From Apricaphanius iberus (Eukaryota > Chordata > Actinopteri > Cyprinodontiformes > Aphaniidae): a stretch of 64,000 nt of DNA. The translations under genes were made by a program, and so were the position numbers. Below, piece by piece: positions 13,601 to 25,560 of the stretch. The DNA lies in contig JAPXFQ010002814.1 of assembly GCA_028564705.1 (NCBI GenBank), positions 434,001 through 498,000 of the forward strand, given 5' to 3'. Positions within the stretch are counted from its first letter, which is position 1. The number at the start of each line of letters is the position of its first letter. The notes below the pieces were generated by a model. That model saw only the letters and a program-made list of their open reading frames with translations, made no database searches and was not told the DNA's origin.

Positions 13601-14561
13601 ACAATTTAATTCAATTCACTTTAATTTTTATAGCGCCAGTTCACAACAAATGTCATCTCAAGGCACTTTACAACAAAAGTCATCTCATTACATTTATACA
13701 AACATTCCAATCAGTTAAGTTTTCTATGTAAGCATCCCAGCAGATTGCGTTGAGTCAACGGCGTGAGGTTGTGCCCGGATCATGCAGACTCCAACCCCAG
13801 CAATTCCTCAGCAAACCCTCATACTGAGCAAGCATGTAGCGACAGTGGAGAGGAAATACTCCCCTTTAACAGGAAGAAACCTCTGGAAGAACCCTGGCTC
13901 AGTACAAGCGGTCATCTGCCACGACCGTCTGGGGGTCTGAGAAGACAGAAGAGACGGCATGGAGGATGCTCGGTGACTTTGAGCATCATCTGGACCAACG
14001 CTTCCCATCCAGCAGTGGGCATTATAGCTGAGCACGGTACCAGACCAGGTAGAGCTTCTAAGGGGAGAAAAACACTTAGAGAAAACTGGGTTAACAATTG
14101 CATTAACGTTAGGAAAAATATATCTGGAGAGTAGTAGAAAAGAAAAGTAGAAGGTGTGTTAGGGTCAGTTGAGTCTGAAAAAGGATTTTTATTTTTTTTC
14201 TAATTCTTAAGTCTATTGGCAATGTAGGGTGTTAGGGAGATGGAGTTGAGGAGGGCTGCCGGACCGGGCTGCATCCTCCCCTCGCCGGATTGGGCTGAAC
14301 ACTCAATCTCCCTCTACTCCCTGCCTGGAAATCCAGGAGGAAAGAAGGAGGAGGTAAGTGGGTAAGTATTGTAGTGCTTATGCATCTCTCCTTGCTCATA
14401 GGACTGCGCCCTCTCCAGAATCTATGTATTAGAGAGATAATATTATTGGTAAGTGATATAACTGGAGTAGATAAAGGCCCGCTCTTCCAAAGACTCTGGC
14501 ATTATCTTTGTCCATCACTTTCTAACCTTAAAACCTGGTGTAAATCTTTTTCTGTCCTGAT

Positions 14562-16531
14562 TCAACCTTTGTTCAATTCTCTAATCATTTTATTCTGGTA
14601 AATTAATACATTACTGTTAGGAATCGGGGAGGGATTATAAAGTCTAGTGTCTATATAAGTAACTATAAGCTTTATCAAAAAGGAAGGTTTTAAGCCTAGT
14701 CTTAAAAACAGAGTATCTGCCTCACAAACTAAAACTGGGAGCTGGTTCCACAGGAGAGGAGCCTGATAACTAAAAGATCTGCCTCCTATTCTACTTTTTG
14801 AAATTCTAGGAACTACCATTAGACCTGCATTCTGAGAACGAAGTGCTCTGTTGGGAACATATGGAACCATCAGATCTTTGATGTACGATTGAGCTTGATT
14901 ATTAAGGGCTTTATACATAAGGAGGAGGATCTTAAACTATTCTGGATTTAACAGGGAGCCAATGGATAGAAGCCAAAACAGGAGAAATGTGATCTCTCTT
15001 TTTAATATTCATCATAACTCTTGCTGCAGCATTTTGGATCAACTGAAGGCTTTTGATTGATTCATTTTTTGGACTTTCTGATAATAAGGAATTACAAAAG
15101 TCCAACCTCGAAGTCAAAAATGCATGGACTAGTTTCTCAGCATCACTCCTGGACAGGATGTTTCTGATTTTAGCAATATTCCGAAGGTGAAATAAAGAAA
15201 TCCTAGAAACATGTTTAATATGAGATTTAAATGTTATTTCTTGGTCAAAAATTACACAGAGGTTCTTTACATTACCAGAGGCCAAATTAATGCCATCCAG
15301 ATGAAGTGATTGACCTAGCCGTTTCCTTTTTAAAGGTTCTGGTACAAAGACTACAACCTCTGAAATTTCTGCTCCTAAATTCAGACAAGACAGAGTCGTC
15401 AAAGTTTTTATCTCTTCCAGACATGCTTGTAATCTACCTAACTAATTGGTTTCATCAGTTTTTATGGATAAATATAATTGTGTATTGTGTTTTTACAAAT
15501 TGGAAGCATATATATAATAAAGATAATCTGTTCCAAGCACAGAACCCTGTGGTACTCCACAAGTAACCCTTGAGTGTGAAGAATATTCATCATTGACATG
15601 AACAAACTGGAATCTGTTGGACAGATATGATTTAAACCAACCTAGTGCTGTTCCCTTGATCCCTACATGTTCAAGCGTTTATAAGAGAATATTATGATCG
15701 ACTGTGTCAAAAGCAGCACTGAGATCTAGCAAGACCAGAACAGTCACAAATCCATTATCTGAGGCCAGTAGAATATCATTAGTAACTTTTACCAGTGCTG
15801 TTTCAGTGCTATGATGAGCTCTAAAACCTGACTGAAATTCCTCAAACAGGTTGTTGCTGTTTAGATGCTCACATACTTGATTAGCAACTATTTTCTCAAG
15901 AATTTTGGTTAAGAAAGGAAGGTTAGATATGTCTGTAGTTAGCTATATCATATTGATCCAGGGAGGGTTTCTTAAGTAAAGGTTTAAGTACAGCAACCTT
16001 AAATTCCTGTGGCACATATCCTAGTAGTAAAGATAGATTCATCATATCTAGGATAGGGCCAGTAACCAGAGGGAACACTTCCTTAAATAATTTGGTTGGT
16101 CTTGGGTCTAACATACAAGTTGAGGGTTTAGATGATACTAATATTTGTGATAATTCCGAAAGTTCAACAGAATCAAAATGGTACAGACATAAACATGGTT
16201 CTACAGTTCTCTCTGATACTGTCTTAGTTACTGAGAGAGAGTTGGTAATGTTTAGGATAATGCCAATGATTTTATTCTTTATAGAACTTATTTTACTAAT
16301 GAAGAAGCCCATAAAGTCATCACTACTGAGAGAAGGGGGAATAGTTGGCTCAACAGAGCTATGACTCTGTGTAAGTTTGGCAACTGTACTAAAAAGAAAC
16401 CTAGGATTGTTTTTATTTACCTCTATTAATGATGAGAAATATGCTGTTCTAGCTTTTAGAAGGAAGTTTTTATAAAGTAGTAAATTATTTCTTTCTAACT
16501 TTGAAAAATAGTCTAAGTGTGTAGAGCACAA
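14562..16531 (-). pseudogene. LINE reverse transcriptase, broken into several frames
   Basis: The segment 16531-15923 reads as the linker and start of the RT domain, including the fish L2 signature SKPSTCMLDPRPTKL and [20 protein letters not shown], where NYRP is the usual box. Between 15922 and 15403 the open frame is lost, but translated pieces are still clear: AFDTVDHN (antisense of about 15690-15717) and [10 protein letters not shown] (about 15540-15570). The next box, expected to be YADDTQLYLS, is damaged: only a frameshifted trace of TQLYLS remains near 15475-15510, and both catalytic aspartates are unreadable. The segment 15402-14932 holds SRLDFCNSLL and IQNAAARVMMNIKKRDHISPVLASIHWLPV. 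The last segment, 14918-14562, holds MYKALNNQAQSYIKDLMVPY and PLLWNQLPV, the standard L2 C-terminus. Inactive. Confidence 0.85.
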
Positions 16532-17115
16532 TTTTCTCTCCAGTTTCCTAGTATTCTGCTTAAAGTACGCAACTCTGCACTAAACCAGGGAGTCAATCTC
16601 CTATCGCTGATTACCTTCTTTTTTAAAGGGGCTACACTGTCTAGTGCCAAACGCAATGAGGAAGTAATAATTTGAACCAGACCATACATTTCTGAAGGGT
16701 TAGTGTTGGAATTACTGCCATCCACTGTGGTATTCTGAGACACATACGGAAACAAGAATGGAACAGATTCTTTAAAACTTGTTACAGCATTGTCTGATAA
16801 AGTTCTACTGTAATGAAATTTTCTTTCAGATTTGGGAACATTGATTAAAGTAAACTCCAAGGTTATCAAAAAATGGTCAGATAGGACTGGGTTATGTGGG
16901 AGGACTATTAGTTCATCACACTCAATGTCGTCTGTCAGTACAATGTCTAAAGTGTGCCGACCAGAGTGTGTGGGTCCCTTCACTTTCTGAGTAAAGCCAA
17001 TTGAGTCTAAGATAATATTAAAGGCTGCAGTTAAGCTTTCACTTTCAGTGTCCACGTCAATATTACAATCCCCTACTATAATTACCTGATCAGTGTAGAT
17101 CTGGTCCAAGAATGT
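16513..17115 (-). pseudogene. LINE endonuclease domain, C-terminal fragment
   Basis: About 200 codons on the minus strand with IIVGDCNIDVD (a GDFN-type box), GRHTLDIVLTDD and LSDHFLITLEF, the SDH box near the end of the exonuclease-endonuclease-phosphatase fold used by LINEs to nick target DNA. The N-terminal half, with its metal-binding E and other catalytic residues, is missing because the element is truncated at about 17115-17130. It overlaps the RT segment by a few codons in another frame, which marks a frameshift. The N-terminal residue predicted as a start is really an internal TTG codon. Confidence 0.8.
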
Positions 17116-17130
17116 AAAAGATGTATGTAT

Positions 17131-18187
17131 GAAGGTGGTGCTACCATAGCTCCAATGGCTGGAATTGTTATGTTCTTTTTAATTCAACAAACAGAATCAG
17201 TAACAGTGTGTTGGGTAGGATCTGCATAACAGCAGACTGCTCAGCATTTTTTCAATTGAGCAATACAAATTTTGAGCCCAGATTCCAAACTCAGACATTC
17301 ATACAACTGCCCGTCAGGAAATGTCTGTATACATTTCACACAGGATAATTGATGGTAAAAAGCTATTCAAATATGGATTCCAAGATATCTACAAAGAATG
17401 CCCATTTAGTTGTGGGTCCTATAGAAAAGACCCTATTTCCTGCCTGAGTAATTTCTATTAGTATAGAAAGCTCTCAATGTAAAAAGGTAAAATATAAGTA
17501 ATGCATTAGATTCACAATTCAAAAAAATAAAACAAAATAATAGTCATTGAGCTTTACCAGAGATTTTGGTTCTTTGGGCTGCTGATACAAAAGTGCCTTG
17601 GGTTGAAGGTGATTTAGAAAAAATAACACGTTTCTCTAACAACTCGAAGTCTGTCTATTCCTCCTTCCAAATCTATCACCTTTATACAGTAATCCACATT
17701 GTTACTTGCTCCTTGTGGCACCCCGACCTCCTGTGCGAATCTGTGCAGGTGAGTGTTAGATTTGTTTTTTATTGGTATAGGTAAAGACCCCTAGGTTTGA
17801 CAGAGAATGGCAAATTTTGCTGGAATTATTTCTGTATGGGAAGAGGTTACAAGGATGTTTGTGCAGGTTTCTTTGGCATGTGCCTAGCCCCTCTCCTGAC
17901 AGTTTTGGTGTCTTAATGAAATAACAACCTTGACAGTAAATTCACAGTGCAGGTGAGTTTTTTTTTTCATTCATTTTCTATTAATTTATGTCCTGTCATC
18001 CCATTTTTATCAATCTGTTACCTCTCCTCCTACTCTGCTGAGATCAGGAGAATAGATGTTTTAGAAAAGTCATTCAGGCACTGATTGGATTTGTATGGGC
18101 TATTTGAAACCTATCTGAACAGAAATCCTAGGGAAAAGTTATTATTTTGGAATTCTTGGATATAGCATATGTGGAAACTAGCTCCTT
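17131..18187. other. Non-coding sequence, nothing recognised
   Basis: No supported gene or repeat. The 72-codon ORF at 17566-17784 has no recognisable features. Confidence 0.5.
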
Positions 18188-18483
18188 AAAGGAAAAGTTA
18201 TGTTTCTATATTTTTTTCAACCTGTAGCTTATTTGATCAAATATTACATTCAGTTACTCACCCTGCAAAGTTTGGAGCCACTTTAAGTCATTCAGGAGAA
18301 GTTTATATCCAGTCATGATCAGTGTATATCCATATAATCGGGTTCAGACAGGACAGGAGATTTACCACCTTTAATGAGGCGTTATCTGCCCAAAAACACC
18401 TTCATTTAACCAATATATTGTTATTAATGGTTAGCATTACTTCCCGCTGAGTTCAGAATGTCTCGGAAGTGCTTAGTATTTCT
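18188..18483 (+). repeat. Left arm of long terminal inverted repeat
   Basis: Pairs with 18834-19125 in reverse complement, with scattered mismatches and short indels. Confidence 0.72.
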
Positions 18484-18833
18484 GTTCCGGGGTGATTTAG
18501 AGGCAATATTACAACTACACTATTGTGAATACAATGACGTCACTGCCGTGCTCCATCTCAGTTGTGGTCTTAGCAGGAGTTTCACTCTGTGCTCGACAGT
18601 GTTCAGTTAGACAGAACTTGCTACTGGAAACATCAACATTGTTCACGTTTGAGTGTTTCCAAATTACATTACATTAATGACAAAATGGACTAAGTTCAGC
18701 TTCCACAGGCTCTCTTTCCAGAACCTGCATAGAGAACAGCTGCAATGGCGGGCAGCTACGATGTGATTGAAATCCTAGGTTAGTGTAAGTTTGAATCAGT
18801 TGCATTAAAAGCCTGTAAAACACCCTAAAGCCA

Positions 18834-19125
18834 ATACCTTAGCACCTCCAAGATGTTCCGAACTCACAGGGGAATATCGCCAAATATTCATAACGAAACA
18901 TGGCTAAATTAAGGAGTTTTGAGGCAGATAATGCCTTATTATAGAAAGCAAATCTCGTGCTCTGATGGACTCCCATTATATGACTATACACTGATCTGGA
19001 CTGGATATAAACATCTCCCAAAACACTCCAAGCGGCTCCAAACTTGTCTGAGTAACTGAATGTAATATTGGCTAAAAATAAGGTGCAGTTTGGAAAAAAA
19101 ATATTTTTCGAACTTAAACTCCTTT
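18834..19125 (-). repeat. Right arm of long terminal inverted repeat
   Basis: Reverse complement of 18188-18483. The divergence between arms suggests an old insertion. The ORF at 18839-19141 lies inside this arm and is not a gene. Confidence 0.72.
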
Positions 19126-19694
19126 CAGAACAGCCGCTCAAATATCACACCAAAAATCATTTTGTCTAACTTGCAAATCTCTCTTACCTCTGAATTTTGT
19201 TGTACAAGTTCCCCTTGAACTTTCACTGCACCCGATCCAAAAGCCTGAGCCCCGGTAGGGTATTCAGGTCTAATCAGCTCTGTTTGATGTGCACAGGGAG
19301 CTGGCTTTACGTAGAAGCCAAGATCTCCTTGGATATTAGGGAAAGAAGGAGCAGTGAGAAAAAGAAAGCGATTATGTCTGGGCTTTTAATAGAGGATCAA
19401 TCAATCTTGTTCTTTTTAGCTCAATCATTAGTTTTTGCAACTTCCCCAGAGGTTTATTCTCTCATTTTTTCTTTCACTAATACCAAGGCAACCTATTGGT
19501 CTTTTACTGAGAATTGCGCCTCAATATAAGTTATCCAAATATAAATCCCTTGCTTTTCCTCTTTAATCATCAAGCAAGAGTCAGACAGTTCATGTGGGGC
19601 AAAGGTAGAATAAAGAGCAAATGGATACCAACTGTATGGTGTCTTGCAAAAATAAGTTCGACTCTTGAGGTTTGTAGTTATAACATGAAAAAAG
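19126..19694. other. Non-coding sequence, nothing recognised
   Basis: Contains overlapping small ORFs on both strands (for example 19197-19529) without recognisable features. Confidence 0.45.
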
Positions 19695-20109
19695 TGGGAA
19701 AGCTCAATGTATTTTATTGGGACTTTATGTAATATACCAGCACAAAATAAGCACAAATCTATTTTATCTCTTCAAAAATGATTATCCGTAAACCACAGTG
19801 TATGTTTTAAGCCGCTCTGCCCCTTACATAAAATGCTTGTGGAGGTTGCAAAACACTTGAGATGTTTCACTTTCCAGTACAGCCATAGCAACAACAGGAG
19901 TGGTGTATATCAAAATCTGCTTGTATCAAAACGGTCTAGTCAAATTCTAAATTAATATATAATTGCAAATCTGTGGCAAGACTTTAAGACTGATGTTCAC
20001 AGAACTCTCCATCCAGTCTGAGCTATTTTGCACAGAAGACTTGGGAGTCAAAGTCAACAGCTCACATAATATAAAAAAATGATGGGGTGTGAATACTTCT
20101 TTAAGGCCT
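19695..20109 (+). mobile_element. Deleted Tc1-like transposon copy
   Basis: The left end carries the subterminal block TGTATTTTATTGGGACTTTATG (about 19707-19728), the same motif as in the 57.3-kb relic. The interior has a sense-strand piece of the transposase C-terminus (about 19967-20040): CTGTGGCAAGACTTTAAGAC, then GTTCACAGAACTCTCCATCC and GAGCTATTTTGCACAGAAGA, corresponding to the region after the last catalytic glutamate. The right end reads GGGGTGTGAATACTTCTTTAAGG (about 20084-20106). Most of the coding region is gone, leaving a MITE-like remnant. Confidence 0.6.
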
Positions 20110-21849
20110 TTTAAATTAGCCACACATAATTGTGCAACCCTGTCTGTTCAGCCTGGAAGTGCATGTGGGGTCAGAGTCTCTCCCCCTTGGACAGTTATAA
20201 GGGGGGAAAAAAGATGCAAATGAACACTGATTGTACACACTTTCCTTTGTGAGAAGGGGAACCTGTGAATCACCAGGCAAGCCTGATATTCATTTTCTTC
20301 TCCTTCCTTCAGCTAGTACCTGTGAAATCAGACATCCTTGTGTGCCTGTCAAAAAATAACCAACACTCTGCCACTCTCAGTTGGCTGACAGGAAAGTTCA
20401 CCTTCTGACAACTGGTGCTCACGCTGAGGCAATCAGAAGTTGTCAAACTTGAAGAGTGCCCTCTGCTTTGACTCAAATATGCAGGGTTTTTTGTGTGTTT
20501 ATTATTTTTTTCATTTACCCTTCTGAGATCATAGCTTTAGCCGCAAATGTTGGTGTGCAAATGTCCTGTTTATGTGCGGGTGTAAGGAAAGAATGTCCTT
20601 GTGACCACTAATTTGGCAGAGGGAAATGGAAGACAAAGAGGCCCAGTTCATACACTTTCACGACTCCTGATGATTATACATCATTCTCAAGTACATCCAG
20701 TACCGATCTCTTTAAATATTCCCGTGTGGTTAATGAAGAAGTAATTTACATATTTGTTCTTCATATGCATATAGCCAGCTCCTCCGTGCCTTTGAAGGGG
20801 AAGGCGACTGTCCTATAAAAACAGCAGTGGAGAAATTATTGATTTGCATCTGTTTAGCTGGGACAGAGCCCAGCACCTCACTCTTGTCAGCGTCACAGGC
20901 GACGTTCCAGGTTCCCAAAGGTGCCATCATACTCGTCTGTCTTTTTTTTTTTTCTGTTTCTTTTTTTTTTTTTTTAAACTGTGTCTCTAACCCGTGGATG
21001 GGGCCGGCAATCTGTTCTGGCCTCCCTTGGATTTTATTTACAACCCCAGCCTGGCAATAAAGCCCAAAATTTATGACTTAGTTTTTAATTAGAAATAATG
21101 TCTTGTAGGGTTTAAGTGATGGATGGTTTAATCAATATATAGACTGTGGCTGGCCTGATGATAAACGCTGCTATTGACAGTGTGCAGAGTAGCCTAACTT
21201 AACACTTTGTCTTTTAAAGAAATATGGAGTGTTTTGTTTGCTTATAGAAACTCTACCTTGGCCTTTTCTTCTACTGTTTTACTGTCCCCCGCTACTTTGT
21301 CAACATTTCTTCCCTTTACAGTCAATGGTAGTTTCTGAAATGAACAGAATTCCCTGTCTTTTTTTTTCTTTCTCTCAGCTCACACAAATTTGTTTGATCC
21401 ATTTATCTTACTTTTGAATTAAGATCAGAAATCTACCCTAAAATAATCAAGAGATGCAAATGGGTGAAAATTTTAATGGTTAAGCTTCTTTTTCTTCTCG
21501 TTTACCATGTGTCTTTGATTGGGTGAAAATAAGCATGGGAGAATGTTCTAGTACAATAATTAAATGGGAATCAAGTCGATGGGATTTGTCTCCTGGCGCT
21601 TGGATAATTGTGTAATATACACAACAATGAAATTGAGACACTTGACAACCGAAGTTCAATTTTATCACTTATGGCTTATTGTGAAGTGCTTAGAGCTGTG
21701 CTATACTCTGATCTGACTGGATGGACTGTCACCTATGTATTTAGAGGGCAGTTTGTTTTTTGTTGTTAGTATTGTAAATTGTAGTTTCCTGCCAAATTAA
21801 ATATTTATAATAACAGTAATGGTTGTGGTGTTGTCCCTGTAAGGCTGGG
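20110..21849. other. Non-coding sequence with T-rich tracts
   Basis: No supported gene. Two adjacent poly-T tracts lie at about 20941-20976. The block 20130-20460 has balanced composition and no assignable repeat. Confidence 0.45.
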
Positions 21850-22120
21850 TGATGTCCACTTTTTAACCTTTCGTTTAAAAAAACAAAAAAGCAATATATA
21901 GATAAAATTCACTGAATAAATAAAAGTCCAAGTAGTAAAGCACTAACCAATGAAGGCGATTAAAATATGAAAAGCAAATAAACTTGCAATAATTAATAAT
22001 CAATTAACAGCTAGGTTAAACAAGTGAGTCTTGAGCTGTGGGCCCCCTGAGGTCCTCTGGCAGCCTGATTCAGAGGTGAGGGCCATAAAAGGCTAATCTT
22101 GACCAATAGTCAGATATTTA
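21850..22120 (-). mobile_element. Possible L2-type LINE 3'-region fragment
   Basis: The order of motifs AACAAGTGAGTCTTGAGCTG, then CCTCTGGCAGCCTGATTCAG, then GGGCCATAAAAGGCTAA (about 22020-22097) parallels the antisense of the RT C-terminus and 3' region of fish L2-type elements, as seen at about 14690-14780 in the larger copy. Heavily diverged; ends are guesses. Confidence 0.35.
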
Positions 22121-25100
22121 TGCAGCCTCCAACAGGTTTTCTTCTAAGATTTTTATCTATATGGCTGTTTCACTATTTTAACTGATAAATTGGTGGTTAT
22201 CAGACACACACATTTTGTGTACAGGTCAAAACATTATACTTTGGTCTTATCTGATAGGAGGAGCTTCTTCAAAATCAAGTTGCTGTGTCCATAAAATGGC
22301 CTTCAGAGAACAGCAAACATGACTTCTTATGACTTCCTTCCTGACACTCTTTCACAAATCCCAGAGCTATGGCAACAATTTCTTTTTATTTTTTTAGAAA
22401 AATAACATTGGAAGAAATACTATGAGGAGGTTTCACAATGTTTGCTATTAAAAGTTACACGTGTTTAACCTAAAATTAATTCTTATTCTAAGAACGAGTG
22501 ATGACCAGTGTTAATGTGAAATTCATTAGTAATAGAGTTTTTTTTTTTTTTTATCCTTCCATCACCGTCACGGGTAACTTATAACATATTGGTTTTCTTT
22601 ACTCTGAAGATGGCTGTGCTAAAAGGATAATCTCATTCACACATGAACACACGCTGAGGTAATACCACCTTCCCTGCAAGACAGACCACAATGTTGGTCT
22701 TTCTCATTGATTAGTGTTGCATTTAATGCCCAGGGCAGTCAGAGGCCTTAATGACTTTCTGCTTCGTGCTCTTGGTTTCTGGAATAGAATAACCATGAAA
22801 GACATGAAGCCTGTGTTTTGACTCTCTTTAGTCAATGGTTAACTGTTCTGTGGTGATTCAAAGCATCCGAGCTCTGTTGCAACTGACCGACCGCTCTGCT
22901 GTAGATCCTGACCTGAGTATGTTTTTCTCGCGCATTCCCCCCACCTCTTACGCCCCAGCAGTATAATTTCTGTTCCTTTCTCCATTCCATCGGTGTGCCG
23001 ACCCGTATTAGCTTATCTGCTCCCTTTGTGAAACATAAGCTCACAGATAAGTAGCATATTGGGCTGGGTTACTCACATCTGTCTTGTTCATTCCTTGGTA
23101 GCCTCTAATTCCCACCCCTCAAAAAGCTATTTCCCAGACTGCAGGTGGGCCTATGTTGCAACGTGGCCAGCAGGCTGATCTGTCGTGAACAAACATAGAC
23201 ATTTAGTCACCATCATTTCTTTTGTATTCAATGAGAGCTTGTAATGCCCCAGTACGTATGTGTGCTGCAAGTGTACACAAGACTAATCACAGAGAGGGTT
23301 GTAAAAACACTCCACAGGCAGGTATGTGGCTTTAGCTGAGATTAGCTATAAAGTCGGGAATTATTTGCCCCAGTCTTTGCTCCTCACTGACAAATGGCAT
23401 TTGAAAAACAAACATAATCCTATGGAGACCTTTTAGCTGTGGTTACCCTTAAGTCTGGATGTTTTCCTTCGTCCTGCTCAAACAACTCACCCAAATTGGA
23501 ATTTTTTTCTCTACCATTAGGGCACATCTAGTTGGAATGCTGATTCTGACTAGTGCTTAGTTGAGTCATATGCGTTCTATTTTTACTCTGCTAAGCAATT
23601 GGAAAACCTCCAAGGGTGGCTAGTTAAACTGGGTTTCATTTGGTGGTATCACAGCAAAGGGGGCTGAATACAAATGCCTGCCGAGGCAATTTGGATTTTA
23701 TTAAGAAAAAACAGCTGACCACTTTAGTACACTTTATTTTCTCTTCACAGTTGTGTACTAATTTATTTTGGTTTATCTAGGAGCAGGAAAGGAGCAGTTA
23801 AAAACATGAGTTGAGCAGTGCCCAAAGGCATCAGCTGGGTTCTTTCTCGTTGTCAAGGTCACCTGTGACGACGATCTCTGTCCTAAGCAGTTAATTAGGA
23901 ATTAGAACATAGCATGACCCTCAGGTCGTTATTCCTGGTTAGAATAATGAACACCTGGAAACAGTGAGGCGTCTGTGCCTTGCACTGGGACCTTTGAACT
24001 CTTGTGGGCTTTGAAATGGTATTCTAGGTTTTTTCTATTTCAAGTCCTCCAGAAGAAGCATTATATTTCCACTGTCATCAACAGTTTAAACGTCTGTTTC
24101 ACTGGCTCTTGCGATTAGAGATGCAAGAAAATGTAGTATGTGCAAATTAAATTCAAACCCATTTATTCCTCCTCTTTTTTTCAGGAATGGAGGTTTCATT
24201 ACCCCTTGCTTGAATGCATCATGTCCCTGTGTTTGCCTCTTGAAAACCTGAGTGCAATGTTCCTTTTTTTTTGTAGGCAATAAAAAGCTTTTTTTTATCA
24301 GCTTGTTGCACCATTCCCCTGTTACATATCGGCAAGATGAATAAAAAAAGTGAGCCTGAGAGTGATAGAAGAGGAGGAAAATAAGTTATTTTCTCCAGAA
24401 ATACGCTGTTATTGATGGTTTTTTTGGGATCTTTTGAGTGTGCCCCGGCTGTAAATTCCTAGTGACATCTGCCTTGCCTTGTTATAACTAGCATTCTGTT
24501 TGTGTCGACACACACAGAGTTGTCTGAGCTCTGCTTGCTCATTCAGGTGGGAATACAGCACAGGTGGAGTGTGGGTTTTTATGGTTAAAAATACACATAA
24601 AAAAGTATACATCCATGGCATATTTAAAGAAGAAAATCTAATTTAACCTATAATTTGTTTTGATTGTTTCTCTGGTGCAGCTGGTGTGTTCATGCGGACT
24701 TGACTGTGATTTTATTCCATTTTTCCTGTGTATAAGACCCAGATCTACTCCCGTCTGCCGTACTGTAATCATTTGGCCCGATGCCTTGATTCGAATTGGT
24801 AAATTGTTACACACCGAGCAGGCAGAGCATGATACATCTGCTTGAAGGCTGCATTTTTTAACTGACTCCTTTTCTTAGGTCACAGGGCATTTGAAAGGGT
24901 ATGGTGCCTCCCCCCCTTTCCTTCTGTCTGTCTGTGAGCACGCCCCAGCGCACTCAGTCCTGAGATGCAGTCTGGCAGGCCTAGTGAATCATCTTCCTGT
25001 CACAGGTGGGGGGAAATACAACAGCGGGATTGGCAGTCCAAAGGTGGCATCTGGCCCACGCCAGAGTGAGGTGTTTGGCTTTCTCCTGCTGGAAATGACG

Positions 25101-25184
25101 ATATGTCATCCTGCCCCCCCCCCCCCCCCCAAGTCATTTAATACCTTTTTGTTTACTTCATATGATGCAGTTCATTTTTGTGAT
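22121..25184. other. Non-coding sequence with homopolymer tracts
   Basis: No supported gene. A T15 run lies at 22538-22552 and a C17 run at 25114-25130. Small ORFs here (for example 24891-25187, which reads through the C run) are unsupported. Confidence 0.5.
25114..25130. repeat. C17 homopolymer
   Basis: Seventeen consecutive C residues, an outlier in AT-rich surroundings and a likely site of length error or polymorphism. Confidence 0.9.
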
Positions 25185-25560
25185 TAGATCTATGTGTTTG
25201 CAGTGCGTTGCTTAAATCTAAACTTTTCCACATTGAAAACGTTTTGCCCATTTTTCACTTAATTTTATCACTTAATCTCAAATTGGATGGAAAGTGTACC
25301 TGCACCGGATTTTTCAAGATTTGACAAGGATTCTCAATTGGATTTAGGTCTAGACTTTGGACTGTTGTAAATCATGACTATATTGAAAATCTCCACAACA
25401 TACTTTAACCTGTTGTTCAGAATTATGGGCAGTTTTCACATTTTGTGCTCAAATGTTAGCAAAATAATTTAAAAGTATTCCATTTTAATTTCATCTGTAT
25501 GTACCATGTATTTGAATTGAGTGATTTTGTTGTAATCTACAGAATAAATTAAAGTGAACG
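25185..25560 (-). mobile_element. Tc1-like transposon fragment
   Basis: The block GATTCTCAATTGGATTTAGGTCTAGACTTTGGAC (about 25330-25363) matches the antisense of a conserved part of fish Tc1 transposase genes near the second catalytic aspartate. It is preceded by CTTTTCCACATTGAAAACG-like terminal sequence (about 25224-25242). The rest is too diverged to assign codon by codon. Confidence 0.5.

Larger units (their letters stand above)
13605..17125 (-). mobile_element. 5'-truncated L2-type LINE, about 3.5 kb, decayed
   Basis: A non-LTR retrotransposon lies on the minus strand. Reading 5' to 3' (right to left) it contains the C-terminal part of an apurinic-type endonuclease (about 17115-16513), a linker and reverse transcriptase (about 16531-14562), and a long 3' UTR that ends at about 13605 in a block with TATAGCGCCAGTTCACAAC and CTCAAGGCACTTTACAAC, typical of fish L2 tails. 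The 5' part of ORF2 and all of ORF1 are absent, so it was truncated on insertion. The coding part is split by frameshifts and stops and cannot give a working protein. No clear target-site duplication was found. The plus-strand ORFs here (13763-14134, 15306-15566, 16092-16364) are antisense shadows. Confidence 0.85.
18188..19125. mobile_element. Foldback-type DNA element with about 295-bp inverted ends, family unknown
   Basis: The left arm (18188-18483) and the right arm (18834-19125) are imperfect reverse complements over almost their whole length. Shared blocks include ATATTACATTCAGTTACTCA, GTTTATATCCAGTC, GATCAGTGTATA, GGAGATTT and GAGTTC. The arms enclose about 350 bp of unrelated sequence containing a short ATGGCGGGCAGCTACGATGT stretch (18745-18764). 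The outer left edge reads TTAAAGGA and the right edge, reversed, AAAGGAG. TTAA occurs at the left junction but I do not see a clean copy at the right, so the target duplication is unresolved. No transposase ORF exists. It is most likely a non-autonomous DNA transposon or the remains of two copies inserted head to head. Confidence 0.7.

Noticed and set aside
13763..14134. 123-codon plus-strand ORF
   Set aside because: It is antisense to the 3' UTR of the L2-type LINE.
25114..25130. C17 run as a sign of an assembly gap or vector junction
   Set aside because: Sequence on both sides looks equally fish-like and continuous; a plain homopolymer is the simpler reading.
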